This document shows positions 15,973 through 25,161 of a stretch of DNA of 64,000 nt, in pieces (the first letter of the stretch is position 1; every line of letters begins with the position of its first letter). The DNA is taken from assembly GCF_018860765.1 (NCBI RefSeq), contig NZ_JAHKPV010000001.1, forward strand, positions 733,594 through 797,593. The letters run 5' to 3'. The DNA comes from Marinobacter salexigens. Lineage in GTDB: Bacteria; Pseudomonadota; Gammaproteobacteria; Pseudomonadales; Oleiphilaceae. Both the position numbers and the translations under genes were made by a program. The notes beneath the pieces are model-generated. The model searched no databases, had not been told where the DNA came from, and saw only the letters and a program-made list of their open reading frames with translations.

Positions 15973-16698
15973 TCAGAATTTGTAAGTAAAGCCGACCATG
16001 TAAACCATGGGGTCGATCTCAACTTCAAATGTGTCTGCGTTAGTAACGAAGTTACCTGCGCCATCGTAAACTTTTACGGTAGCGTCAGTGTTGATGTCTG
16101 CCCACCAGATCGCTGCGTTCAAACCAAAGTTCTCACTGAGCATATAATCGATACCAGCTTCAAACGCTACGCCAACGCTGTCATCAAGCTCCAGTTCAGT
16201 GGTAGCGCCTGCCAGCGGTACCGTTGCAGCTACAGCACCATCTAGTGTGCTGGTGGTCTTGGTTTCAAAAAACGTTGTGTAGTTCACGCCTACGCCCACG
16301 AAAGGCTGCAGCGCAGAAGAGCTGTGCATTGGGAAGTATTGCAATGTCAGTGTTGGTGGCAAGTGCTTGGTTTCACCCAGCTTACCTGCGCCGTAAAGAT
16401 CTCCGGCACCATTGATGTTGTGCTTGAACGGAGTCGCGCCCAACACGCCTACGCCCAGATTGCTGGTAAACATATAGGTGGCACGAATACCGAGTTGGGT
16501 GTTCGTATCAACAGAAACCCGTGCGTCAGCTCCAAAAATCGGTGCGCCGCCAACTTTAATCACATCGCTTGAATCATCGGGTGCCACATGAACAGCCCCG
16601 GCACGTAGAATGAAATCACCACCCTCGAAAGCTTGGGCTGCGGGCGCAACGGCCATAACGGCGGCTGCTATAACACTGAGTTTGAACGTACGGGACAT
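15973..16698 (-). CDS. ompW: OmpW-family outer-membrane protein
   Basis: Eight-stranded outer-membrane barrel thought to pass small hydrophobic molecules; in hydrocarbon-degrading marine bacteria similar proteins (AlkL/OmpW) assist alkane entry. 241 residues from the ATG at 16698, which has AAGGAG six bases upstream. Signal peptide LSVIAAAVMAVAPAAQA is followed by FEGGDFILRAGAVHVAPDDSS. Family features ATYMFTSNLGVGVLGATPFKHNI, KHLPPTLTLQYFP and terminal YMVGFTYKF with C-terminal Phe are all present. It is a single-gene unit. Confidence 0.93.
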   Translation of the reverse strand: MSRTFKLSVIAAAVMAVAPAAQAFEGGDFILRAGAVHVAPDDSSDVIKVGGAPIFGADARVSVDTNTQLGIRATYMFTSNLGVGVLGATPFKHNINGAGDLYGAGKLGETKHLPPTLTLQYFPMHSSSALQPFVGVGVNYTTFFETKTTSTLDGAVAATVPLAGATTELELDDSVGVAFEAGIDYMLSENFGLNAAIWWADINTDATVKVYDGAGNFVTNADTFEVEIDPMVYMVGFTYKF

Positions 16699-16855
16699 AA
16701 ACATCTCCTTAACCTGAATCGTTGTTGTGCTCAGGTTAAAGGCCACGGAGATGGGAAACTTGATATAGCGCAATAATTGCGATTAGGTGATTCGTGTTCC
16801 GGCATCAGATTGATGCAACTCAAGAAATAGGTCGGGAGCGTAGTTTTGCGGATTG

Positions 16856-17326
16856 TCAGGCGGGGTCTTTTTTGCTGCCAAGCATCGGCTCGCCAGATAC
16901 AAACACATCTCGCACGGTGATTGGCTTGCCTTCGGCATTCTGAACTTGAACCGTTTGAATTGGCTGCCCGGTGTCCCTGTCTCGAAGATCCAAGGGGGCT
17001 TCGTCGGGCGCGGGGTTCCACTTATCTCCCCATTGACGCAGCGCAATGACTACCGGGAATAAATCACGACCCTTCTCGGTGAGGCGATACTCAAAACGAG
17101 AGCCATGCTCGCCCACATCCACTTTCTTCAGGACGCCGTTTTCCACTAACCGGGCCAAGCGATCGCACAGGATATTTTTTGCGATGCCCAGTTCCTGCTG
17201 AAAATCCACAAAGCGCCGGGTGCCGTACATGGCGTGCAGCACAATAAGCAAGGACCACCAGTCTCCCACCTGATTCAGGGCGCGGGCGACGGAGCAGTTG
17301 GAATCATCAAAACGTTTTCTAGCCAT
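16856..17326 (-). CDS. HxlR-family transcriptional regulator
   Basis: Winged-helix regulator, 156 residues. It begins with a Cys-containing SNCSVARALNQVGDWWSLLIVLHAMYG, typical of HxlR-type redox or electrophile sensors, then the recognition region FVDFQQELGIAKNILCDRLARLVENGVL and the wing EHGSRFEYRLTEKGRDL. Cys11 and the second Cys in KNILCDRL could sense quinones or aldehydes, as in YodB/QorR relatives. It is transcribed divergently from the Old Yellow Enzyme gene 141 bases away and probably controls it. Confidence 0.9.
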   Translation of the reverse strand: MARKRFDDSNCSVARALNQVGDWWSLLIVLHAMYGTRRFVDFQQELGIAKNILCDRLARLVENGVLKKVDVGEHGSRFEYRLTEKGRDLFPVVIALRQWGDKWNPAPDEAPLDLRDRDTGQPIQTVQVQNAEGKPITVRDVFVSGEPMLGSKKDPA

Positions 17327-17467
17327 GCGTTGAAGTGTACAGAATAGGGTTGCATCTTAAAACCAGATTAAATAAAGTTGCGTTAAGAGACCAAATTGAC
17401 AAGGTAGCTAACTTCTGTCGTCAAGTTATTGCCTTTAACGCCCAAAATTGTCAGGGAGTAGTATCGA

Positions 17468-18580
17468 ATGACCATGAATCTCGGCCCCATGTTTGAACCT
17501 TTTGAACTTCACAACCTTACCCTCCGTAACCGCGTAGCCATGGCACCCATGACCCGGAACTTTTCGCCCAAAGGTGTGCCCGGAGAAAATGTCGTGGCCT
17601 ACTACAGGCGCCGTGCCGAAGCCGGTGTGGGCTTGATCATCACGGAAGGTACAACGGTAAACCACGCTGGTGCTAACGGTTACCCGAATGTCCCCGCGTT
17701 TTATGGTGATGAAGCGCTGGCGGGTTGGAAGAATGTAGTAGATGCAGTCCACGCGGCTGGCGGTGCCATCTTCCCGCAGCTTTGGCACGTGGGTGCGGTG
17801 CGTAAAGAAGGCACAGAGCCTGATGCTTCGGCTCCCGGTTATAGCCCGTCTGGCCTATTTGCGCCGGGTAAGCCCAATGGCAAGGCTATGAGCAAAGGCG
17901 ATATCGATGATGTGATCACCGCGTTTGCGGATGCGGCACAGGATGCTAAAGCTCTGGGCTTTGATGGCGTTGAGCTTCACGGCGCCCATGGTTACCTGCT
18001 GGATCAGTTTCTTTGGGAAGGCACCAACCAGCGTGAAGACGAATATGGCGGTAGCATGGAAAACCGCCTGCGCTTCGTTGTAGAGATTGTGGCGGCCGTG
18101 CGCCATCGCGTGGGGCCTGATTTCCCCATTATGCTGCGCTTTTCACAGTGGAAACAGCAAGATTACGACGCAAAACTGGTGAACAGTCCAGAAGAGCTGG
18201 AGCAATTCCTCAAACCCCTCGTTGACGCGGGTGTGGATATTTTCCACGCTTCAACGCGTCGGTTCTGGGAACCTGAATTTGAAGGCTCTAGCCTCAACTT
18301 GGCAGGTTGGACGCAGAAGTTATCCGGCAAGCCCACCATGTCGGTTGGCAGCGTTGGCTTAACGGAAGACTTTATTAGCGGCACTATGGCCAGTAAACAA
18401 GAGTCGGTTGAGCAGTCTGGTATCGACGAGCTGGTAGAGCGCATGAACAACCACGAGTTCGAACTGATTGCTGTGGGCCGTGCGTTGCTGCAAGACCCGG
18501 AATGGCTCATCAAAGTGAAGGAAGGGCGACTTGGCGAGGTAGATGACTTTGCCCGTAAGTCTCTTACCAAGCTGTACTGA
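17468..18580 (+). CDS. NADH:flavin oxidoreductase, Old Yellow Enzyme family
   Basis: FMN ene-reductase, 370 residues, that reduces activated C=C bonds in electrophiles such as enones or nitro compounds. Visible motifs: MFEPFELHNLTLRNRVAMAPMTRN, QLWHVGA, the active-site block FDGVELHGAHGYLLDQFL, NQREDEYGGSMENR, and the C-terminal phosphate-binding VGRALLQDPEW. GGGAG lies shortly before the ATG. Divergent to an HxlR regulator, which fits induction by toxic electrophiles. Its native substrate is not predictable. Confidence 0.94.
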   Translation: MTMNLGPMFEPFELHNLTLRNRVAMAPMTRNFSPKGVPGENVVAYYRRRAEAGVGLIITEGTTVNHAGANGYPNVPAFYGDEALAGWKNVVDAVHAAGGAIFPQLWHVGAVRKEGTEPDASAPGYSPSGLFAPGKPNGKAMSKGDIDDVITAFADAAQDAKALGFDGVELHGAHGYLLDQFLWEGTNQREDEYGGSMENRLRFVVEIVAAVRHRVGPDFPIMLRFSQWKQQDYDAKLVNSPEELEQFLKPLVDAGVDIFHASTRRFWEPEFEGSSLNLAGWTQKLSGKPTMSVGSVGLTEDFISGTMASKQESVEQSGIDELVERMNNHEFELIAVGRALLQDPEWLIKVKEGRLGEVDDFARKSLTKLY

Positions 18581-18611
18581 GCTTAGGCAGGCATGCCCTC
18601 GTGATTGCAAT

Positions 18612-18649
18612 ACACTCCCATCGCTTGATCAAGCGATGGGAGTGTTTTT
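18612..18649 (+). terminator. Rho-independent terminator after the OYE gene
   Basis: A perfectly self-complementary hairpin: arm ACACTCCCATCGCTTGA (18612-18628) pairs with 18629-18645, which contains AGCGATGGGAGTGT. Four T (18646-18649) follow. It separates the plus-strand OYE gene from the convergent pntB. Confidence 0.92.
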
Positions 18650-18676
18650 ATGGAAGTCTCACATAGACTCTAAGGC

Positions 18677-20071
18677 TTAGTCCCGTAACCCGCTCACTAA
18701 CTTGTCGATACTGTCTTTGGCATCACCGAACAGCATGCGAGAGTTGTCCTTAAAGAACAGCGGGTTTTCCACCCCGGAATAGCCTGTAGCCATGCCCCGT
18801 TTAAGAATGACTACTTGCCGAGCTTTCCACACTTCAAGCACCGGCATGCCCGCGATGGGACTGCCCGGATCTTCCGCCGCTGCCGGGTTTACCGTGTCGT
18901 TGGCGCCGATAACCAATACCACGTCGGTTGACGGGAAATCCTCGTTGATCTCGTCCATTTCCAGCACTATGTCGTAAGGCACATGGGCCTCTGCCAGTAA
19001 CACGTTCATGTGCCCGGGCAGGCGACCGGCAACCGGGTGAATGCCAAAGCGCACATTCACGCCGCGCTCCCGCAGCAGCTTGGTCATATCGCTCACACCG
19101 CTCTGGGCCTGAGCCACCGCCATGCCGTAGCCGGGCACAATAATGACGGAATCGGCATTACGCAGCTCCTCACATACCTCGTCTGCACTGGTTTCCAAAG
19201 CAGTTTGTTCCGGCCCTGAAGCGGCAGAACTGCTGCTGGTCTGACCAAACCCGCCGAGGATAACGCTGATAAACGAGCGGTTCATGGCCTTGCACATGAT
19301 GTAACTGAGAATAGCGCCGCTGCTGCCCACCAATGCACCGGTCACGATCAGCAGGTCGTTGCCTAGCATAAAGCCGATAGACGCTGCAGCCCAACCGGAA
19401 TAGCTGTTGAGCATGGACACCACCACCGGCATGTCGGCACCGCCAATGGCCATGATCAGATGCATGCCCAGCACGGAAGCAATGACAGTCATCAGCACCA
19501 GAGCAAGTATACCCAGCGCCATGCTCTGTGTACTCAGGAACCAGCAACCCAGTACCACCGATACGGCAATAGCCGCCAGATTCATCAGATGTCGGCCGGG
19601 CAAGGTAAGCGCCTTGCTGTCGATACGACCGTCCAATTTGCCGCAGGCCACCAGCGAGCCGGTGAAGGTAACGGCACCGATAAAGATACCCACAAACACT
19701 TCCACCAGTTTGATGGCGTGCTCGGCGCCCGTGCTTTGAATCAGAGGATCTAGATAGCCGGTGAAACCCACTAATACAGCGGCCAGACCTACAAAACTGT
19801 GCAGCAGGGCTACCAATTGCGGCATCTGGGTCATTTCGACTTTGTTGGCGATGACAATACCGATACTGGCACCCGCCAGCACGGCAATCACGATAGCGAC
19901 AACTCCGCTGTTACTCACGCTGGCCATGGTAGCCACGAGTGCAATCAGAATTCCGGCAACACCATAAAGGTTGCCCCGGCGCGCGGATTCCTGATGGCTC
20001 AAACCTCCAAGGCTGAGAATAAACAATACACTGGCGACCACGTAGGCCACACTGACGAGTCCTGTACTCAT
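18677..20071 (-). CDS. pntB: Proton-translocating NAD(P)+ transhydrogenase, beta subunit
   Basis: Inner-membrane subunit plus the NADP(H)-binding domain of the transhydrogenase that uses the proton gradient to make NADPH. Length 464 (E. coli 462). The first 270 residues carry about eight or nine transmembrane helices ([20 protein letters not shown] onward). The C-terminal domain III has [37 protein letters not shown] and [14 protein letters not shown]. It starts 12 bases after pntA and is clearly co-transcribed with it. Confidence 0.97.
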   Translation of the reverse strand: MSTGLVSVAYVVASVLFILSLGGLSHQESARRGNLYGVAGILIALVATMASVSNSGVVAIVIAVLAGASIGIVIANKVEMTQMPQLVALLHSFVGLAAVLVGFTGYLDPLIQSTGAEHAIKLVEVFVGIFIGAVTFTGSLVACGKLDGRIDSKALTLPGRHLMNLAAIAVSVVLGCWFLSTQSMALGILALVLMTVIASVLGMHLIMAIGGADMPVVVSMLNSYSGWAAASIGFMLGNDLLIVTGALVGSSGAILSYIMCKAMNRSFISVILGGFGQTSSSSAASGPEQTALETSADEVCEELRNADSVIIVPGYGMAVAQAQSGVSDMTKLLRERGVNVRFGIHPVAGRLPGHMNVLLAEAHVPYDIVLEMDEINEDFPSTDVVLVIGANDTVNPAAAEDPGSPIAGMPVLEVWKARQVVILKRGMATGYSGVENPLFFKDNSRMLFGDAKDSIDKLVSGLRD

Positions 20072-20083
20072 GGCGGTGACCCC

Positions 20084-21661
20084 TTATTTGCGGAACATTT
20101 TGAGCATGCGATGGGTGACCCGGAAGCCGCCCCCTACGTTGATGCTGGCAATCAGCACCGCCACAAAGGCCATAATCCCGACCGCGGCGTTATCTGCCTG
20201 AGCCAGATGCAGAATGGCGCCAATCACGATAATGCCGCTGATGGCGTTGGTGACACTCATCAAAGGGGTATGCAGGGAGGCGGTTACGTTCCACACAACC
20301 TGCCAGCCAATAAAGCAGGCCAGCACAAACACAGTAAAGTGACGCAGGAAGCTCTCCGGCGCATGAGCGCCCACGCCATACAGCGCAGCAAGGGTGACAG
20401 CCAGCACGGCGCCTTTGCCAATCAGGCTACGGCGCTGGGACTCTTTGTGCGCTGCCGCTTTCTGCTCTGCAGAGGGCTCTTCTGTGCCGGGCGCTGGCTT
20501 AGGGCTGGTTGGTGTCTGTGGTTGCGGTGGAGGCCAGGTTACATCCTTGTCCAGCACTACGGTGAGGCCACGAATCACATCGTCTTCCATGTTCACTTGT
20601 GGCTTGCCGTCTTTATCCGGTGTCAGTTCGGTAAGTAGGTGAAACAGGTTGGTAGCGTATAGATCACTGGCCACCTTGGCCATGCGGCTGGGCAGATCTG
20701 TATAGCCGATCAGCGTCACATCATGTTGCTCAACGATTTTCCCGGGTTCTGTGAGTTCGCAGTTGCCGCCGCGCTCTGAGGCCAGATCCACAATCACACT
20801 GCCGGGTTTCATGGATTTCACCATGTCCGCCGTTATCAGTTTCGGTGCGGGCTTACCGGGAATCAGAGCGGTGGTGATGATGATATCCACCTCTTTGGCC
20901 TGCTCTGCAAAAAGCGCCATTTCCGCCTTAATGAACTCATCGCTCATCTGCTTGGCGTAACCGCCGGTGCCGCTGCCTTCCTCCTCGCCAAAATCCAGCT
21001 GCAGAAATTCGGCACCCATGCTTTCAATCTGTTCCTTCACTTCCAGTCGGGTATCGAAGGCCCGGACGATAGCTCCCAAACTGTTGGCTGCACCTACCGC
21101 CGCAAGCCCCGCTACACCGGCCCCGATCACCATCACCTTGGCTGGCGGTACCTTGCCCGCTGCGGTCATCTGGCCGGTGAAAAAGCGCCCGAAGTGATTG
21201 GCCGCTTCCACCACCGCACGATACCCGGCAATGTTGGCCATGGCGCTCAACGCATCCATTTTCTGCGCACGGCTAATCCGGGGCAGGCTGTCGATGGCAA
21301 ACGTGGTGATGTTGCGGGCTGCAAGTTTGTTAAGCAGCTCGGAGTTTTGAGCTGGCCAGATGTAACTGACCAGAAAGGCGCCTTCCTTCATAACGTCGGC
21401 TTCGTGCTTGCCCAGTGCCGGATTCTTCATGGGCGCACGAACTTTAAGAATAAAATCAGCCTCGCTCCACAAGGAACGGGTGTCTACAGCGATTGTTGCA
21501 CCAACAGCTTCATAGGCTTCATCGCGGTAATGCGCCGCTTCGCCTGCTCCGGCTTCAACGGTAACGTCGTATCCGAGGTTGATCAATTTGTGTACCGAGG
21601 GCGGCGTTGCTGCCACCCGCCGTTCGTCGCTAAATATCTCTTTTGGAATGCCAATCTTCAT
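20084..21661 (-). CDS. pntA: Proton-translocating NAD(P)+ transhydrogenase, fused alpha subunit
   Basis: NAD(H)-binding subunit, 525 residues, with the E. coli-type fusion of alpha1 and alpha2 in one chain. The start [20 protein letters not shown] matches the family. The NAD loop is [18 protein letters not shown] near residue 170, and domain I ends in the [11 protein letters not shown] region. A Pro/Thr-rich linker ([20 protein letters not shown]) leads to four hydrophobic helices. Together with PntB it supplies NADPH, which would support the many NADPH-dependent enzymes seen nearby (YqhD-type, BVMO, OYE). Confidence 0.97.
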   Translation of the reverse strand: MKIGIPKEIFSDERRVAATPPSVHKLINLGYDVTVEAGAGEAAHYRDEAYEAVGATIAVDTRSLWSEADFILKVRAPMKNPALGKHEADVMKEGAFLVSYIWPAQNSELLNKLAARNITTFAIDSLPRISRAQKMDALSAMANIAGYRAVVEAANHFGRFFTGQMTAAGKVPPAKVMVIGAGVAGLAAVGAANSLGAIVRAFDTRLEVKEQIESMGAEFLQLDFGEEEGSGTGGYAKQMSDEFIKAEMALFAEQAKEVDIIITTALIPGKPAPKLITADMVKSMKPGSVIVDLASERGGNCELTEPGKIVEQHDVTLIGYTDLPSRMAKVASDLYATNLFHLLTELTPDKDGKPQVNMEDDVIRGLTVVLDKDVTWPPPQPQTPTSPKPAPGTEEPSAEQKAAAHKESQRRSLIGKGAVLAVTLAALYGVGAHAPESFLRHFTVFVLACFIGWQVVWNVTASLHTPLMSVTNAISGIIVIGAILHLAQADNAAVGIMAFVAVLIASINVGGGFRVTHRMLKMFRK

Positions 21662-21818
21662 GATGCAAACGCCCTGTGTTTGAACCGATGAAATGAAGGA
21701 GAGCTACACTCAGCCTAGTGCAAATTCGGGACTTTGCTTGCTATAGGTTCTGTTGCGTACGGAAGACGTTGCGGATAGGCGTTATGCTTTGCCTCTTTTT
21801 CTGGACCGGATATTTTTG

Positions 21819-22457
21819 ATGATTGAAATGTTTTTCAGTACCTATGTCAGCAGCACAATCCGCTTCCTGTTTTTGCTGGCGCCCTTCTTTGCCGTCTCTA
21901 TGTTTATTGCGTTGACCCGCGGGCTGCCTGCGGCTGAAAAAGCCTCGATTATCCGCCGGGCCTGTATCGCGGCATCTGTTATGGGCGTAATCTTGTTCTT
22001 TGGTGGGCCGGTGCTGTTCAGTGCTATTGGCATTACCCTGAACTCTTTCCGCATTGGTGCCGGTACGCTACTGTTTCTTACTGCCATCAGTCTGGTCACC
22101 AGCGGCACCCGCAATCACGCCACCGGTTTGCCGGAAGAAGAGCGCGATGACATAGCGGTTGTACCCTTGGCCGTTCCAGTGATGATCGGCCCCGCCACCA
22201 TCGGTGCTATTCTGGTATACGGCGCTGAGCTCAAGAGTGCCCCGGAAGTTGCTGGCGGGCTGCTGGGCCTGCTTTCCGGTCTGCTGATTCTGGGTGTGTT
22301 GCTGTACTTGTCCGGCTATCTGGAAAAGGCCTTGGGCAAAACCGGCCTCAACATTCTCTCCAAAATCAGCGGTCTGGTTCTCTCAGCCATGGCTGCTGAA
22401 ATTGTACTGACCGGCATCACAGGCTTTATCGCCAGCTCGGGATTAATGGGAGCATAA
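21819..22457 (+). CDS. MarC-family inner-membrane protein
   Basis: Multi-pass membrane protein of about 212 residues with six predicted helices. The family signatures are present: VPLAVPVMIGPATIGAILVYG, GLLSGLLILGVLLYLSGYLEKALG and ISGLVLSAMAAEIVLTGI. The longer frame opens with a TTG at 21753, but the ATG at 21819 gives a start directly at the first hydrophobic segment. The function of MarC proteins is not settled; the old link to multiple antibiotic resistance was not upheld. It ends ten bases before chaC and is probably co-transcribed with it. Confidence 0.86.
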   Translation: MIEMFFSTYVSSTIRFLFLLAPFFAVSMFIALTRGLPAAEKASIIRRACIAASVMGVILFFGGPVLFSAIGITLNSFRIGAGTLLFLTAISLVTSGTRNHATGLPEEERDDIAVVPLAVPVMIGPATIGAILVYGAELKSAPEVAGGLLGLLSGLLILGVLLYLSGYLEKALGKTGLNILSKISGLVLSAMAAEIVLTGITGFIASSGLMGA

Positions 22458-22466
22458 GGGGGCTCA

Positions 22467-23030
22467 ATGTCCGCTGACACCACGGAACACAATCGCAACC
22501 GACAGGATTTCTCCGGTATCGATTCGATCTGGTTGTTTGGTTATGGTTCTCTCATCTATAAAGTCGACTTCCCATATTTGGAAAAGCGCCCTGCGTCCAT
22601 CGAGGGCTGGGCCCGCCGGTTCTGGCAAGGCTCTCACGATCACCGAGGCACACCTGAAGCGCCGGGGCGCGTGGTGACTCTGATCGAGCAACCGGGTGCC
22701 AAGTGCAAAGGCATGGCGTTTCGGGTATCACCAAGTGTGTTCGAACATTTGGATGTGCGGGAAAAGAACGGCTATTTGCGATTTACCACAACTTTGATGT
22801 TCGATAACGGCAGCCATGGTGAAGGGCTGGTTTATATCGCCACGGAAGACAACGAAGCCTTTCTTGGCCATGCGCCGGATGAAGATATAGCGCGGCAGAT
22901 TGCTTCTGCGGTTGGGCCCAGTGGTCCAAACTCCGAATACCTGCTAAGGCTTGCTGAATCGTTGCGCGCACTGGGTGATGAGTGCACCCACACATTCTCA
23001 ATTGAAGCCTGCCTAAAAGCAGACTCATAA
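22467..23030 (+). CDS. chaC: Glutathione-specific gamma-glutamylcyclotransferase, ChaC type
   Basis: Cleaves glutathione to 5-oxoproline and Cys-Gly in the cytoplasm. 187 residues. The substrate loop is LFGYGSLIYK near residues 29-38, followed by GWARRFWQGSHDHRGTPEAPGRV; the catalytic Glu is in DVREKNGY. YIATEDNEAFLG and GPSGPNSEYLLRLAESL complete the family pattern. Together with the electrophile-response genes this suggests active glutathione turnover. Its stop is followed 23 bases later by a large palindromic element (copy A) that separates it from the convergent EamA gene. Confidence 0.93.
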   Translation: MSADTTEHNRNRQDFSGIDSIWLFGYGSLIYKVDFPYLEKRPASIEGWARRFWQGSHDHRGTPEAPGRVVTLIEQPGAKCKGMAFRVSPSVFEHLDVREKNGYLRFTTTLMFDNGSHGEGLVYIATEDNEAFLGHAPDEDIARQIASAVGPSGPNSEYLLRLAESLRALGDECTHTFSIEACLKADS

Positions 23031-23053
23031 ACCGGGTACGCAATGCCAAACAA

Positions 23054-23149
23054 GCAGTAGGGGGAGAAACGCCTCCCGAAACTGTGCGGAGCCAAGCGTA
23101 CACGGACGTATTCACAGCGTGTTTCGGGAGGCGTTTCTCCCCCTACTGC
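23054..23149. repeat. Structured intergenic element, copy A (short core)
   Basis: A perfect 29-bp inverted repeat (23054-23082 with 23121-23149) encloses a 38-base core. Read on the minus strand the core contains GTGAATACGTCCGTGTACGC, the same core as the copies at 39868 and 50558. It lacks 15 bases that form the second inner hairpin in copy C. The outer arms share no sequence with those of other copies. It lies between convergent chaC and the EamA gene, ending two bases from the latter's stop, so it may work as a bidirectional terminator. Confidence 0.93.
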
Positions 23150-23150
23150 G

Positions 23151-24068
23151 TCAGGCCTCCACCGAAGCGACTCGAGACTCTTCCCGGGTAGCAGGATTAA
23201 AGCCTCTGGGAGGTGATTTGCGACGCTGGTTCAGGCCGATCATCACCAATGGCACAATAACCATCAAACTGCCCACCAGAAACCACCAATCCGGCACTTC
23301 GTTAAACCAGATCCAGCCAATACCTACCGCCCAAATTAGCCCTGTGTACTCGGCGCTGGTTACCTGATTCGCGTCTACCTGCCGGTAAGCCAGCAAAACC
23401 GTGATGTTGTAGCCCAGAATAAAAAACGCAGAAGCGGCAGCGGTAACCAGAATTTCCGGGTGCCAGATAGCACCCTGCTGCCACTCCCACACCGCCAGCA
23501 GTCCAGACATCGGAATCACCAACAGGTAATTGAGAAACAACTTATGCACGGTAGTCTGGCCCTTGGGCAACTTGCGTACCATCACTGCGTTGATGGCCAG
23601 CGTAATCGCCGACCCCAGTGCAGCCACAGCCGCCCAATTGAATTCTACTGGGCGCAGGATAACGATGATGCCCGCAAAGCCGCTAAATACCGCAAGCACA
23701 CTCAAAGGCGACAGCGATTCCCGGAAGATAGCCACCGAAAACACCATCACCAGAATCGGCGCTGCGTAAAACACCGCGTTGGCTGTGGCCAGAGGCAAGT
23801 TGCTCAGAGCGACGATCATGCACAGCAGGCCGACCAGATGAACGTGTGCTCTTATGGCGTGAACTTTAATGCCGCCAAACAAGTTGGTGCGGTCGATCTT
23901 GCGGGCCAAAGGCAGCAGGAATAAGAGGGTAATCAGGCAACGTAAAAACGCGAACTGAAGAATGGGCGCGCCCGGTTCCATCAGTTTGATAAATACGTCC
24001 GATATCAGCGCCATGGCATTGCCAAGCACAAGCAAAAGAATAGCGCTGTTAACCGTTTTGCCTGACAT
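23151..24068 (-). CDS. EamA/DMT-family metabolite transporter
   Basis: Ten-helix drug/metabolite superfamily carrier, 305 residues, with two EamA repeats. The first starts SAILLLVLGNAMALISDVFIKL; the second begins around VAALGSAITLAINAVMVRKL. Features such as LVGLLCMIVALSNLPLATANAVFYAAPILV and the Tyr-Thr-Gly-Leu-Ile-Trp-Ala segment near helix 9-10 fit the family. The positively charged tail (RRKSPPRG) faces the cytoplasm. It is divergent from a LysR regulator, which probably controls it. The substrate is unknown. Confidence 0.88.
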   Translation of the reverse strand: MSGKTVNSAILLLVLGNAMALISDVFIKLMEPGAPILQFAFLRCLITLLFLLPLARKIDRTNLFGGIKVHAIRAHVHLVGLLCMIVALSNLPLATANAVFYAAPILVMVFSVAIFRESLSPLSVLAVFSGFAGIIVILRPVEFNWAAVAALGSAITLAINAVMVRKLPKGQTTVHKLFLNYLLVIPMSGLLAVWEWQQGAIWHPEILVTAAASAFFILGYNITVLLAYRQVDANQVTSAEYTGLIWAVGIGWIWFNEVPDWWFLVGSLMVIVPLVMIGLNQRRKSPPRGFNPATREESRVASVEA

Positions 24069-24191
24069 CTTCTTTTTCCTGATTGTTGGGAGTGACTAAA
24101 GCGCGCACGTAGGAAGTGGCAGTCTTAGTCTAGGTGCGTTTTAATATCCGATAAAATGATGTTTATTAGTAAGGTATTAGGAAATTAGATA

Positions 24192-25139
24192 ATGAAGCTG
24201 CCACCTCTGAAAGCCTTGCCGGTGTTTGAAGCCGTTGCCCGCCTCAATAGTTTTTCCTTGGCTGCTCAAGAACTGGCGGTAAGCCAGAGTGCGGTTAGCC
24301 ATCAGATCAAGCAGCTGGAAACCTACTTGGGTGAGCAGCTGTTCTGGCGTAGTGGGCGCACCCTGATGATGACTGACGAAGGTCGTCAGTATCTGGATGC
24401 CGTTGGTACGGCTTTGCTGCAGATAGAGCGCGCCAGTGAACAACTTTTAGGGCGCGAGGAGTCTCAGCTGAGGCTTGCTTTGTTCAGTTCCTTTGCGGTG
24501 CGCTGGCTGGTGCCACGGCTGCCGGATTTGCAGCGTTTGCATCCGCAGGTGGAGTTGGCTTTGGAAATGACCAGCCAAAATCCTGTGCTGTCCGATAGAG
24601 TGGCGGACTGTTTTATTACCATCCACCGAAATTCGCCAGCCTACAGTTATGAGCTTTTGTATGTGGAGCGGCTTTTCCCGGTGTGTAGTCAAGACTATTG
24701 GCAACGTATCCGCAGGGAGTTGGGGCGGGAAACGGATGTTACCGGGCGCGATGAGCCAGCCATGACGCCCGCCGAGGTAGCGCGCTTCCCTCTGTTATCC
24801 ACCCACAGCATCTATGATAAAGCCGCTGGAGACTGGGAGGCCTGGTATCAAGCTTCGGGAGAGCCCTTGCCTTCCGGCAGTCGCGTTCAGCATTTCAGCC
24901 ACATGCTGCTGGCTCTGGAAGCGGCGCGTTATCATCAGGGCGTTGCCCTAACCAACGACTACATGTTGAGCACCCGCAAAGACTCTGAAGAGTTTGTGCG
25001 CTTGCCATGCCATTCCGTCGTCACCGGCGACAACTTCTATTTTGCCTGGAAAACCAGCCGTAGACAGGAGCGCGGCATTCAGATACTGCGCCGTTGGCTG
25101 GTTGATGAAGCGATTAAGGGAGGGTTGCGCGGGGCTTGA
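24192..25139 (+). CDS. LysR-family regulator, GcvA-like
   Basis: Transcription factor of 315 residues. The N-terminal helix-turn-helix (LKALPVFEAVARLNSFSLAAQELAVSQSAVSHQIKQLE) is the GcvA/AmpR style. The effector domain begins near residue 92 (LRLALFSSFAVRWLVPRL), with the GcvA-type segment VALTNDYM near the end. It is divergent from the EamA transporter across a 123-base gap and most likely regulates it and itself. The gene's last codons lie in a hairpin shared with the fadE terminator region. Confidence 0.92.
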   Translation: MKLPPLKALPVFEAVARLNSFSLAAQELAVSQSAVSHQIKQLETYLGEQLFWRSGRTLMMTDEGRQYLDAVGTALLQIERASEQLLGREESQLRLALFSSFAVRWLVPRLPDLQRLHPQVELALEMTSQNPVLSDRVADCFITIHRNSPAYSYELLYVERLFPVCSQDYWQRIRRELGRETDVTGRDEPAMTPAEVARFPLLSTHSIYDKAAGDWEAWYQASGEPLPSGSRVQHFSHMLLALEAARYHQGVALTNDYMLSTRKDSEEFVRLPCHSVVTGDNFYFAWKTSRRQERGIQILRRWLVDEAIKGGLRGA

Positions 25140-25152
25140 GATAGCCCCGCGC
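25127..25152. terminator. Hairpin between convergent LysR gene and fadE
   Basis: A 10-bp stem GCGCGGGGCT (25127-25136) pairs with 25143-25152 around a six-base loop that includes the LysR stop codon. There is no T tract on either side, so it is a weak or Rho-assisted terminator at best. Confidence 0.45.
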
Positions 25153-25161
25153 ACTATAGCG

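Noticed and set aside
19799..20638. 279-codon plus-strand open frame opposite pntB and pntA
   Set aside because: It lies wholly over two firmly recognised genes, has a His/Gln-rich unnatural composition and no domain; a shadow frame.
23054..23149. Reading the four palindromic elements as CRISPR or insertion-sequence ends
   Set aside because: They are far apart, with no regular spacers, no transposase and no target duplications; the arms differ at each site, unlike IS ends.
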